Positions 35,335-44,200 of a DNA stretch of 64,000 nt are shown piece by piece (within the stretch, counting starts at the first letter, position 1; every line of letters starts with the position of its first letter). A program made the translations under genes and the position numbers. Source of the DNA: Guillardia theta CCMP2712 (Eukaryota > Cryptophyceae > Pyrenomonadales > Geminigeraceae); the NCBI RefSeq assembly GCF_000315625.1, contig NW_005434644.1, positions 138,044 to 202,043 on the forward strand, in the 5' to 3' direction. The notes under the pieces were generated by a model. It was not told the DNA's origin, did no database searches, and worked only from the letters and a program-made list of their open reading frames with translations.

Positions 35335-36200
35335 ATGGTTGGCGCCATGCGCAAGGCGAGCGCTTGCCTCTTGTTTATATCATCTCTTGTTCATAGTTGT
35401 ACATGTTTCATTGGGGTCGAGACCAAACCTCTCCTGGAGAGAAAAGTTTCATCAAGGCTGTTGCATGATCGCCGCGGCATGTCGTCGCAGAAGCAGCCTC
35501 TGACATTGTGCCGGAAGAGCATCAAAGAGTTATTAGAGGAGAATGATGACGCCTTGCCCAATCAGCCGTTGAAACCGAAGAACTGCAGCCCCGAGCATGA
35601 GTTCGAACTCAACAGGGGGCTAGCTGTGGACACTTTGCTCAGCGATTACCCTTACCTCCTGGAAAGAGCCCCAGATTTCTCCATCTTCCGCAAAGACATT
35701 ATTCTCACAGACGCTCAGGGCTTCAGCATCTCAGGGCTTCAGGCTTATCAGCTGTTCTTCGGGATCCTCAGGAGGCTTGCGTTTGTGCTGCATTCACAAG
35801 CTGTCGTTTACGTCATGCTCATGGACAAGTACGCTACCGACAAGAGCAAGATTCGTCTGAGGTGGAAGATCGAACTCAATGGAAGGTCGCATGCAACTAC
35901 GAGCAGAGACCGTGAGGCCATGCTGCGCAACCTCGGGTTTGAGCAGGAGCTGGGATGTCGGTTTGCTTCGTCCGAGGACAGCGCGTTTGTGCTTGAAGGG
36001 ATTTCTGTATACAAGGTATGCTTGTGACATGCATCTCGACGTGCAGTGATGAATCGTTGCAGCTTGATACCAAGGGAATGATCAACTCTCATACCATCGA
36101 GATCACAGAGCCGACAGTCATGGCACCGCTGGCGGCATTGCAGCGTCTGATCCCAAGTTCGTTGCCGGCGTCGTTTGTTCCAGATATCATTCCGTCATGA
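35335..36200 (+). CDS. DUF2358-like protein with bipartite plastid-type leader
   Basis: Two exons (35335-36015 and 36063-36200), phase-0 47-nt intron, about 272 aa. The N-terminus has a signal peptide (KASACLLFISSLVHSC) directly followed by CFIGVE. The Phe at the presumed cleavage site is the hallmark of proteins imported into secondary red plastids. The mature part matches the DUF2358 (NTF2-like fold) pattern: LLSDYPYLLERAPDFSIF, RKDIILTDAQGF, GLQAYQLFFGILRRLAF, KIRLRWKIELNGRS, then LEGISVYKLDTKGMINSHTI. The biochemical function of this family is not established. Plant members are chloroplast proteins. The ATG at 35335 is chosen because it gives the leader. I am fairly confident of the family and of plastid targeting. 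Confidence 0.8.
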
Positions 36201-36692
36201 GGAGCGGCTCTAGGATGTCACAAAGAAATCCTGTGAATTCTCATATACAAGTGGTTTGTGAGTTCAGGATTTAACTTGTTTGTAATGTACAAGATGATGT
36301 ATGATATACGGCAGCTCAGGAGAAAGACTCGGGCTGGGTATTGCGGCATGTTGAATTCCGGGCTAAGCCAGTGCCCTCATCTACTGATCAGCTTGAGGAA
36401 CATGTTCGTCGTCGAATGCTGGATAGCCTCCCCTTGATATTCTTCGCGAACCTAACCAGTACACAGCATCACTTCTTCCATTTGAACCAAGTTATCACCT
36501 TCATCAGTAATTGCCGACCAAACTGGCCATTGTGTCCAATCAGGAACCGTTCCAGACAGCATTTGTGTAGATTTTTGATCCTTCATCCTTCGAACGGAAG
36601 TCACAAAACTACATCATAGATTTTTTCCGTACCCGCTCATGCCTCTGTCCATTGGAAAATCTGCTGTTGAAAGAAACATCAGCCGCAACAAC
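36201..36692. other. Intergenic region
   Basis: 3' flanks of a plus- and a minus-strand gene. No repeat or coding evidence. The frame at 36341-36619 lacks recognisable features. Confidence 0.45.
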
Positions 36693-37372
36693 TTACTGCA
36701 ATATCATCGATGTACCATAGTATCCTCGTCTGAATGGCCCAATGCTTGACAAGATCCCATCACCTGCAAGGGTACCGCGTCCTGCCAACAGCCCATGACC
36801 TGCCATGCCCCCATCGCCAGCCAGAGCTCCATTTCCAGCAAGGCTGCCATCGCCAGCAGTGCTGCTGCTGTCGTCAGCTTGTAACGCTCCTCCTGCCATT
36901 GACGAAAGTCCAGCCATGGATGCTTGCGATGCCATGGATCCACGACCTGCCATCATTCTATCTTTCGCGAGCAGCTGCTGCGTCCGTAGTGACTGCTTCC
37001 TTGCCCAATGCACGGCCGAGAGTGGACGAGGGTTGCCTGCTCTTTATCTCACACCCCGCACGAAAGAGCATCGATGGATCGTACCTGCAATGAAATCCGC
37101 GTGCGTTATTCCTGCAGACTCACATCAGCAGCACCATGGCACAGATCTTGCGACATACCTGGATACACCTGATTGACGGCTGAAGGATAACCCCGATAAG
37201 CCCAATCGTCGTTGACTTGTAGAGCCAAAAACTGTGCCTGACGCCCTTGATATCTTCCCACCAGAGCAGACTTTTTTGGAATCGATTGGTTGTAGGCAAA
37301 GAAGGCGCATGTTGTACAGAGTAGCAATGCAGTCACGGGTAAGACACCGGAAGATGCTGCATTTCTGCACAT
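36693..37372 (-). CDS. Signal-bearing protein with Gly/Ala-rich repeats, unrecognised
   Basis: The ATG at 37372 opens a hydrophobic leader (GVLPVTALLLCTTCAFFAYN) and continues QSIPKKSALVGRYQGRQAQF and NDDWAYRGYPSAVNQVYPG, where a CCAG/GTATGT donor sits. Downstream, 36693-37013 is open for a run of degenerate AGDG, LAGNG, MAGHG and LAGRG units ending GPFRRGYYGTSMILQ. The leader suggests secretion or plastid import. The exon that links the two parts is not resolved: the phase-1 donor leads to an early stop with the nearest acceptors. These may therefore be one gene with an unseen splice, or a short first gene plus a separate repeat frame. No family recognised. Confidence 0.45.
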
Positions 37373-39443
37373 TTTGTTTGCCTAGAAAGATTCATTACTT
37401 CAAGCTCAGCAACGTGTTCACGACAAGCTCAATGCCATCAAGACAGATTACGGATTAGCTTCTGAATGATTTTTGTTCCTTTCAATTCGAATATTCGTCT
37501 ACGTTTTATCTCCTTCACGTTATACCCAAAGTTTTCCCCTAGCATCGAATTGCGCCACCTTCTTGTCTCTCTAGATTCAATTCATAGATCTCCATGCCTT
37601 CTTTTCAACCTGATCCTTCTACCATGACTTCCGGTCTTACCGTCACCTTCCTATTCTCCTCGTTCTTCATCGCGCCACTTCACTCTCATGCCCAGTCGCT
37701 GCCCATTCTTGCTGGGTGACTTCTACCTATTTACCCTCTTCTGTCTCTCTATTTACTTAGTTCAAGATTTAGTCAAGTTTATTTACCTAACTATTCACTG
37801 CAGTCGTACTGATTTTTAACTTAACTTTGAGTAAACGAAAGATTTGCAGGCCGGCCTGGGCCCGTACCGCCGGTGCCGGGCATTTCATCCGGCGGCCCGG
37901 CGGCCCGGCGGCATATCAGTCTAAACCCAGAATCCTCTGAGGGGAGCCTGTACAGGCTCCTTCCTCCCGTCACGGCAGATCCGACCTGCAATTGACCATC
38001 TGCCGACGAAGTGACACCCCACCCCCATGTCTATCTATTCCAGCTATGAACAGGCATTGAAGGGTGGGTGGGTACTAAAAATTGTATCATCCCTTTCCGG
38101 TGCAATTCTACCCACCCGTTTTTATTAGTTGTCGGTCCCTTGAAGGGTGGGGTACTCTACATATCTGCAGATCTCAAGGTATCCGAGACCGGGAGTAGAC
38201 TTGTACCCTGCTTAAAAGGGGCATAGTAACTTTTCTATGTCATTCTGATCGTGGTAGTCATCATTTGTACACGTTGCATCCAGATTCTGTACCATGGGTC
38301 AGTACAGAGTGGGGACTTCGGTACCTACAATGTATCTGTACCGGATTGGTGAGGGTACAAATATGGGCTACCGGATTCAAGACTTGACTTATTATAAAAC
38401 AGATCTGTGGGCCATAGAGCGTGGTGACACTACCAAAACACTTGTATACAAGAAAGCGTTCTAAATTTATCAGCAAATGGGGACCAATTATCATTAAAAA
38501 TTGATTTTGATGCTTACCGCTGAGAACATGGTACAACAACATCACGTACCACTAGTACTGTCATATCGGTACAAGTAATTGTAGCAGAGTTAGAGGAACA
38601 GTTCAAGGGTATACATCCCCGTGACCGGCTCGGAGGTTGGAAGAAGTCAGTCATCACCCCAAAATACCCCAGTTCAACAAGGTAAATCAGGGGGTGGTAT
38701 TTGCAGCGGGATGTCCGATATCATTCTTGCCGGCAGGAGCTAAAGAAATGTCCATGAGCTGTAGTAAACTGTACCTATCCTCGTGATTTCTGTGGAGTGT
38801 TGTGAGAGACCGAGGGTGGGATCTGAGTAATCTTTTGCTATTGTCTCCCAGCATAAATCACACCTCTCTAGGGGCCAGGAAAAAGATTACAGCTCGGACG
38901 GATGTGTAAGCCAGGAGGGTCTTGGCAGGAGCAAAGACCGGATAAGGAACTCGTCTCGAAAAGACTCGTTTTCGAATGAAGGATGCGAAAAGAACGATGC
39001 ATACGAATCAGGGTCCGAAAATCTACGTTTTGAAAGCGTTAGCAAATTTACTACAGGACCACCACCCATGTCGACATCCCCCGAGACAACCGAACGAAGA
39101 TATGCTTCTCTGTACCCCTCCTTTTGACCTCCCAGATCCCAGGCAAATCCGCAGTAAACGCACAACCGTTCACCACCCTACCCCCTTTTCTAGACCCGAA
39201 AAAGGATATCCACCACCCCGCCCGACCTTCGGAAGGGGGTACAGTCTGGCCCCTTGTGATTGTGTACTTGATTCCGTCGGGTCCATCCGGTTTCCGCTCG
39301 TTCCTCCATCTTCGCTAGTAGCACGTGGCGCAACTTGCTACTTGGTGTTCCATCACTCGTATCTTCGTCTGTTCCTACATCTCTTCTTCACCAAACACCT
39401 GCGTCACTGCACCATTTGGTCTTCCAAAATAGATTCGAAAGCC
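37373..39443. other. Intergenic region with island 4 and dispersed-repeat copy
   Basis: Contains a 31-bp word (37805-37835) shared with 50634-50664, a short GC-rich island at about 37848-37925 (GGCCGGCC, GCCGGCGG), GGGTGGGTGGGTAC at 38065 and its inverse CCCACCC near 38110, and many GGTAC/GTACC words to about 38600. The open frame that runs into the next gene from 38976 is not supported as coding before 39444. Confidence 0.55.
37805..37835 (+). repeat. Dispersed 31-bp repeat, copy 1
   Basis: Starts CGTACTGATTTTTAACTTA and ends CTTTGAGTAAA. Identical to 50634-50664 except one base. In both places it lies at the left edge of a GC-rich island. Confidence 0.85.
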
Positions 39444-39911
39444 ATGACAAATTCAATGAGGAAGCACAGACCTCCTGCTCTGGCCGGGCACATGCCAGCT
39501 AATGCTCCTACTATGAGAGAGGACTTGGCATTAGGCTACAGCGGCAACGTCGAACAACGCAGGCAAGAGTCAGAGGCCTGGACGAACTTTAACGGACTTC
39601 ATTCGTACTGCACAAGAAGGCACAGCGAGGGGTTGATGAAAATGGGTCAACTTTCGAACTCATTTAAGAATCTGCTCAAGCTTAAAGATGACACTCCTCG
39701 AGCCGAGACGATTGATGAGGAAGCTTCATCTGAAAGCCCACACGCAAGGACAATAGATTCAGTTGGAAATGTAATTAGAAGTCGCAGGGGTAGCTATTGC
39801 TGTATGATGGAAATGGGATCTAAAAGTCCGCATGGAGGACTGATCGACAAGTTTGGAAACTTCAACCAAACTAATCGTGATCGTACCGAGTTAATCTTTC
39901 GAAACTTGTGA
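39444..39911 (+). CDS. Small single-exon protein with three ID-containing repeats, unrecognised
   Basis: A 155-residue frame from the ATG at 39444 (MTNSMRKHRPPALAGHMP). The C-terminal half has three related units: PRAETIDEEA, SPHARTIDSVGN and SPHGGLIDKFGN, with SSES and GSKS before the last two. It also has two near-Cys residues (YCCMM). No signal peptide or membrane helix. The frame stays open upstream to 38976, but that part is Pro/His-rich and lies over repeat-like DNA, so I chose the internal ATG. An AATAAA follows 17 nt after the stop, which supports a real transcript. Function unknown. The ID-G pattern could be a repeated short linear motif. Confidence 0.55.
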   Translation: MTNSMRKHRPPALAGHMPANAPTMREDLALGYSGNVEQRRQESEAWTNFNGLHSYCTRRHSEGLMKMGQLSNSFKNLLKLKDDTPRAETIDEEASSESPHARTIDSVGNVIRSRRGSYCCMMEMGSKSPHGGLIDKFGNFNQTNRDRTELIFRNL

Positions 39912-39927
39912 TATTATTTTGAATATG

Positions 39928-39933
39928 AATAAA
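39928..39933 (+). promoter_or_regulatory. Polyadenylation-type signal AATAAA
   Basis: Lies 17 nt downstream of the stop codon of the 39444-39911 gene. Confidence 0.45.
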
Positions 39934-40139
39934 GTGAATCCATACTGAACGGCTTTGGTCTCAACTTTGGAACTATCTGTTTCGTGACCCGACAGTGGTG
40001 TAGTTGATTGGATTCCAGTTAATCAGTCCCGCAACACACATTGAATTCTACTGTCGTGTTTCGATTATTCTATGGTCACTGACAATCCGTCTCTGCCACT
40101 GTCAGGCTTCTATCGCTGTGGAGTTCACAGTTTGTAAAT

Positions 40140-40985
40140 GAGTTCATTAGGTCGCGGCCGGCAAAACTCCGCTCAATGCACTGCCTTGCCAGTTTCGAGT
40201 ATTCGTTATGACAACTGGGGGCATCATCATCTCAGAATCGTCGTCCGTACAGCTCGGCCCGCATCAAAAGTGTCTCAGCAACGTGTCAGTGCTAACTGAC
40301 TGCAAGACGGTACTAAGGTAACGAGCTGATGATCCGATGGCATGGCATCCCTCCCGAGTCTGGACGAGGCCCAGAGTCATTCAGTTGCCAAGTTTCACAG
40401 ACGGTCATGTGCAAGGCCGGGTCTGCAGTGCCGAGGCTCTCCTGATTGTCTTCGTACTGATCTTTGACTTAACGCCGTCAGGCTGTCAGTGAGGGCCTTA
40501 ATATAAAGGTGCCTAGGCTACGGTGTTCCCCTGGCAAGGACCATGATCCCGGGATTGAAATTCGGGAGCATGCAGTGTGCCGCTGCCATGATGGTGTCGA
40601 TTCAACTTTGTTTATCATACTGTTGCGCCGCGCCATGCGGCAAGTTGGCCTTGCACGCGGCAAGTCACTGCCGTCACAGTGACCGACTCTGAGCCGGAAG
40701 TGCCTCCGTTTCGAGTTCCGAAGTTCAGCGAAGTTCAGTTTCCGCCGAGCTCAGTGACGGACGGCGGGCCAACTTGCCGTTGACGGTGATCGGACCGCCG
40801 CCGCGGGCCGCCCGGCCATGTCGGACCCGGCCCAGTTGAGTCGATGTGACTGGGCCCATGATGCGGCGCCCGGGCCGGGCCCCGCCCGCGGCCGCCCAAG
40901 TTCACAGGCTGCGGCGGCCGGCGGCGGCCGGCCGCCGCGGCTTCACTGCGTGACTTCGTAGGTTGATACGGTAAGTTCTCAGTCC
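40140..40985. other. GC-rich palindromic-word island 5
   Basis: About 850 bp with mixed AACTT, CAGTGAC, GGTACTAAGG and finally dense GGCCGCC, CCGGGCC words (40790-40945). The open frames on the minus strand (40478-40663, 40735-41130) have no family features. Next to it, 41012-41055 repeats AGTTTGATAG four times. Confidence 0.6.
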
Positions 40986-41011
40986 GACTCCCGGCTCGGA
41001 AGTTTGGCTCA

Positions 41012-41055
41012 AAGTTTGATAGTTTGATAGTTTGAGAGTTTGATAGTTTGCAAGC
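41012..41055 (+). repeat. 10-bp tandem repeat AGTTTGATAG
   Basis: Four near-identical copies (one with GAGAG) upstream of the acetyltransferase gene. Confidence 0.85.
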
Positions 41056-41188
41056 CTCCATGCAGGGGGTCCCAGCAGCGGCGGGAGAGCTCGGGAAGTG
41101 CGAGGAGTGAAATTCTCTTCTCCTGCACACCTTCTGACTACATTTCTACGTCACCCCCCCCCTTCCTCCTCCTCCCCTTCAGTTCACC

Positions 41189-41809
41189 ATGGTCGCGGGA
41201 TACTCGCGGAAAGTCTGTGATGTGGAGATTCGACAACTGTGCATGGAAGACCTGGACGACGTGATGGTACTACAGCAGGAGAACTATGCGCCAGAGCTGC
41301 TGGAAGGACGCGAGGTCTTTGAGAGCATCATCAGGTATCAAGCTCAGTTCTGCCGTGCGATTGTGCATGCAGAGAGTATTGTTGGCTATCTCTTTGCTCA
41401 CTTGCACGCACGCGATGGCCCGCCTCCAGCGTTGGCAGTGGCTCTACATGAGCAGAGCTTCCCGTCAGATGGTCTAGTCTTCATCCATGATGCATGCATC
41501 TCCAAGAAGTTCCAGGGCCGCGGGCTCCTGCGCTTGATGTTGAGCACCATTGATCAGCGTGAAGGCATGGCGTGTGTGGCTGTGCAAGGGGCGGAGGTTG
41601 TGTGGAAGAAGTTGGGCTTCTTAGCAGTGCGAAGGTGAAAAGTCTCCGCCTCTTTCTCGGTGCTGATGTTTCCTTGCAGCGCCGGCGACTGCGGCTACGG
41701 AGATGGTTCCTTGTTGATGATTCGGGACTCCCCTCGTGTGGAGGAGGAGGGTGTGCTCCTGAGCGATGCTCAGCGGCCTCTCTCTCGACCCATCGCTGTG
41801 AGGTCATGA
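41189..41809 (+). CDS. GNAT-family N-acetyltransferase
   Basis: Two exons, 41189-41634 and 41680-41809, joined across a 45-nt intron (AAG/GTGAAA to TTGCAG/C), give 191 aa, a normal single-domain GNAT. Signs of the fold: VEIRQLCMEDLDDVMVLQQ (strand 1 and helix 1), AIVHAESIVGYLFAHLHA (strands 2-4), LVFIHDACISKKFQGRGLLR (motif A with the acetyl-CoA pyrophosphate loop Q-G-R-G-L), and VVWKKLGFLAV in motif B. The second exon supplies the last strand (DCGYGDGSLLMIRDS). The substrate cannot be told; bacterial-type GNATs with this outline act on small amines or protein N-termini. The start is the ATG at 41189, just after a pyrimidine-rich leader. Confidence 0.85.
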
Positions 41810-42781
41810 GCAAGAGCAAGTGCCCAACCAAGGGAGGCTTCATAACTCTGCGATAAACCAGACTGAAAGATCTGCCAAACTGAGTTTCGAGGCCTAGTTG
41901 ATTGACGCAGCTAACCTTGCACTACTTTGGCATGACCGGGTACAAGTCACAGTTAACAAACTTGTACGTCACTAGTACTCAACTGAATCCTACCGTGACC
42001 GGCGTGACCTCACATGTTTTGGATAATGATGGAACTTAACTTCAACGTGATTCAAAGTACGGTAGGTGCCGCTGCCGCGTACGGCCACGGTAGTACACAC
42101 TGACGGTCGGTCGGAGTCTCTCCGCCCGGGAGTGTCCCTCAGCCTTGCCAGTGACGGCGTCCCTAACTAGTAACTAGTAAGTTGTTTCCCGTCCGACGGC
42201 GATCCGCCGGAGACCCGCGGCCAGGCTCTGAAAGCGGCTGAGCGTTGCCAGTTGAAGTTCACGACGGTCAGGCCCGGGCCCGGGGGCCGACTCCGAGGCC
42301 TCCGGGCCGGCCGAGTCCGTGACCGTTCGACACTGCGGCCGCAACTTGAACACGGCGTCTCGGATCGGACCGCACAGCGGCATCGGGCTCAGAGTCCATA
42401 CCGAGCGGCCCCGGCCGGCCCGTACTATCAGCGCCGTGGTGTGACCGCCGGCCCGGCCGCCGGCGGAAGTTTGGCCCGGCGGGCGGCGGGCCGGCGAGCC
42501 ACTGAGGTCCGGGCATGAGTCTGCTGAGCACTGGCATGCACCTGCTGTCTTTCAATCCCATATACCCCTATAGCAAAGCGATATTATAAGTGAGTCATTA
42601 AGATCAAATCCCATACCTCCTACCCTTCAGCCACCAGTGCGGAGGTAGTGCTTCCTCCCCTCCCCCTCCTTGGTCCCCCCTGCCCCTACTCTTCCCTTCC
42701 TCTCCTCCGACCTCACCCACTGCACCAGCCTCTCTCTCTCTTCCTACGCAGCACACCGCGTTGTCTTCCTGCCCTGCCGCC
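41810..42781. other. Intergenic region with GC-rich island 6 (about 42050-42540)
   Basis: Contains the direct pair CTAACTAGTAACTAGTAAG at 42163-42181, then dense GGCCCGGG, CCGGCC and GACTCCGAGG words. Apparent frames on both strands (42252-42518, 42268-42561) are Arg/Gly/Pro/Ala-rich composition artefacts. Pyrimidine-rich leader DNA follows to 42781. Confidence 0.55.
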
Positions 42782-44072
42782 ATGGGATCCTACTACATAC
42801 CCCCTGTCAACTTCGGGCTGGTCGAAGACAACCTGTGAGTAGCGAGGATAGGAACCAGGAAGATGAAAGGGAAAAAGAGCGGAGAAGAGACACTGGCAGG
42901 ACGAGGCGGGGGAAGGGCGTGACAAAGGGTGCATGGGAGGGTTCTTATAGTGCCAGGGACACATGGAGGATGGAGGGAGCAGGAAAGAGGATGGGAGCAG
43001 GGAAGAGGATAAGCGGAGAAGAGGTTCACATCAAACCAGGTACAGGAGCGGACAGCCTAATGAGCTGAACTATCCCTTCCTCGAGAAGCTGTACGTGTTT
43101 ATGCAGTCTCCCTGCATGCCTTCCCAGGACCTTTGCTGTGCGGTTCTCGTGCTCTACACCTCCCTTCCCTCTTTCCTTACCCCTCTGGTCGTCTCGTTTA
43201 TTCTCCTCTGCTCTCTCCACCCCATTCCTTCTAACATGCCCAACAGGCACTTGAAGAAGATCTTGTACCTCTCTCCTGACGCTCCCCCTCCTTCCTTCCA
43301 AACCTTTGTCAACGATCAGGGCATTGACCTGCAGCAACTCGGTAAGCACTGCGGCAGATGCGCTTCCCTGCCTTCTCACGCATCATCAGGATCTGCGGGG
43401 GAGGACAGGCAGTCAGCCATGTGGAGCCCCTTGAGCGAGGAGATCGTCCTACAAGCCCTCCAGCAGATCCTTGATGTACAACCTCCTGCCCCTGCCCCTG
43501 CCCCTGCCCCTGCCCCTGCCCCTGCCCTGCCCCTGCCCCTCCCCCTGCAACCCCGTTCCTTCTCTGGTTGACCAACTTTCCTTACCCTTCTCCCTTCCTT
43601 TGCAGACGGAGAGGCACTATCCGCTGTGCCTGATGGACAGCGTAGGAAGAAACAGAGTAGGGATCGTTGTTGGATGCCTCAGAAAGTTGCAGGCAACGTG
43701 CGACGTGCTCCTCCTCCGCTTCCTGACGCTGTCGCAGAGGTGGAACTTGACTTCGATCTTCGAGGAGTACAGGCGGTACGCAGGGAGCAAGGTGATGCTG
43801 TTGTGGAGGGGAGGATGGGGAGGAGCAGCGCAGAGAGAGCAAAGCGGATCGAGGATAGAGATTGATGTGGCCATGTTTGAGATGGAGGTGAAAGGAGATG
43901 GTGAGCATGGATGTTGAAGTCTTGAGTTGATCCAACAGCGGATAGGAGGAGTCATCTCAAGGTTGATCTGCTCATGTCTGCTCAGGTTCGCGTTCTCAAC
44001 GAGCAATTCATCGAGCTCTTTGACACTGACCTCGTCACCTACGATCACGCAAGGAAACCTGTCTGGTTGTAA
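42782..44072 (+). CDS. Siw14/OCA-type (PFA-DSP) phosphatase, catalytic Cys replaced: probable pseudophosphatase
   Basis: Member of the plant-fungal atypical dual-specificity phosphatase family, which hydrolyses inositol pyrophosphates. Exons: 42782-42834 (MGSYYIPPVNFGLVEDN), 43040-43090 (YRSGQPNELNYPFLEKL), 43247-43341 (KKILYLSPDAPPPSFQTFV), about 43417-43476 (SPLSEEIVLQALQQILD), then the active-site exon from about 43606 (ERHYPLCLMDSVGRNRVGIV, VGCLRKLQ), RWNLTSIFEEYRRYAGSK, and RVLNEQFIELFDTDLVTYD to the stop at 44070-44072. All family landmarks are present except the HCxxGxxR loop, which reads MDSVGRNR. Position 2 is Asp, so no thiol nucleophile is available. Between KLQ and RWNL lies a 45-nt segment that is either a GC-AG intron (43693-43737) or a 15-residue insertion. 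The gene is convergent with the ERO1 fusion, stops 129 bp apart. Confidence 0.82.
43484..43540 (+). repeat. CCTGCC hexamer microsatellite in an intron
   Basis: CCCTGC units after the exon that ends LQQILD. Inside the Siw14-like gene. Confidence 0.85.
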
Positions 44073-44200
44073 TGCTTTTCCTCTTTCTCCCTTTCCCAAC
44101 CTCCCCCCTCCTCCTCCTCTTCATGTCCTTGCATGAGCCTGTATTGCGCCTGATGAGTTCATTGTACATACTTGTCCGACATCATAGCACATTTTCATTC

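Noticed and set aside
43471-43917. 148-codon frame holding the phosphatase active-site exon
   Set aside because: The true exon starts near 43606 after a TTTGCAG acceptor. The Leu/Pro start is the CCTGCC repeat.
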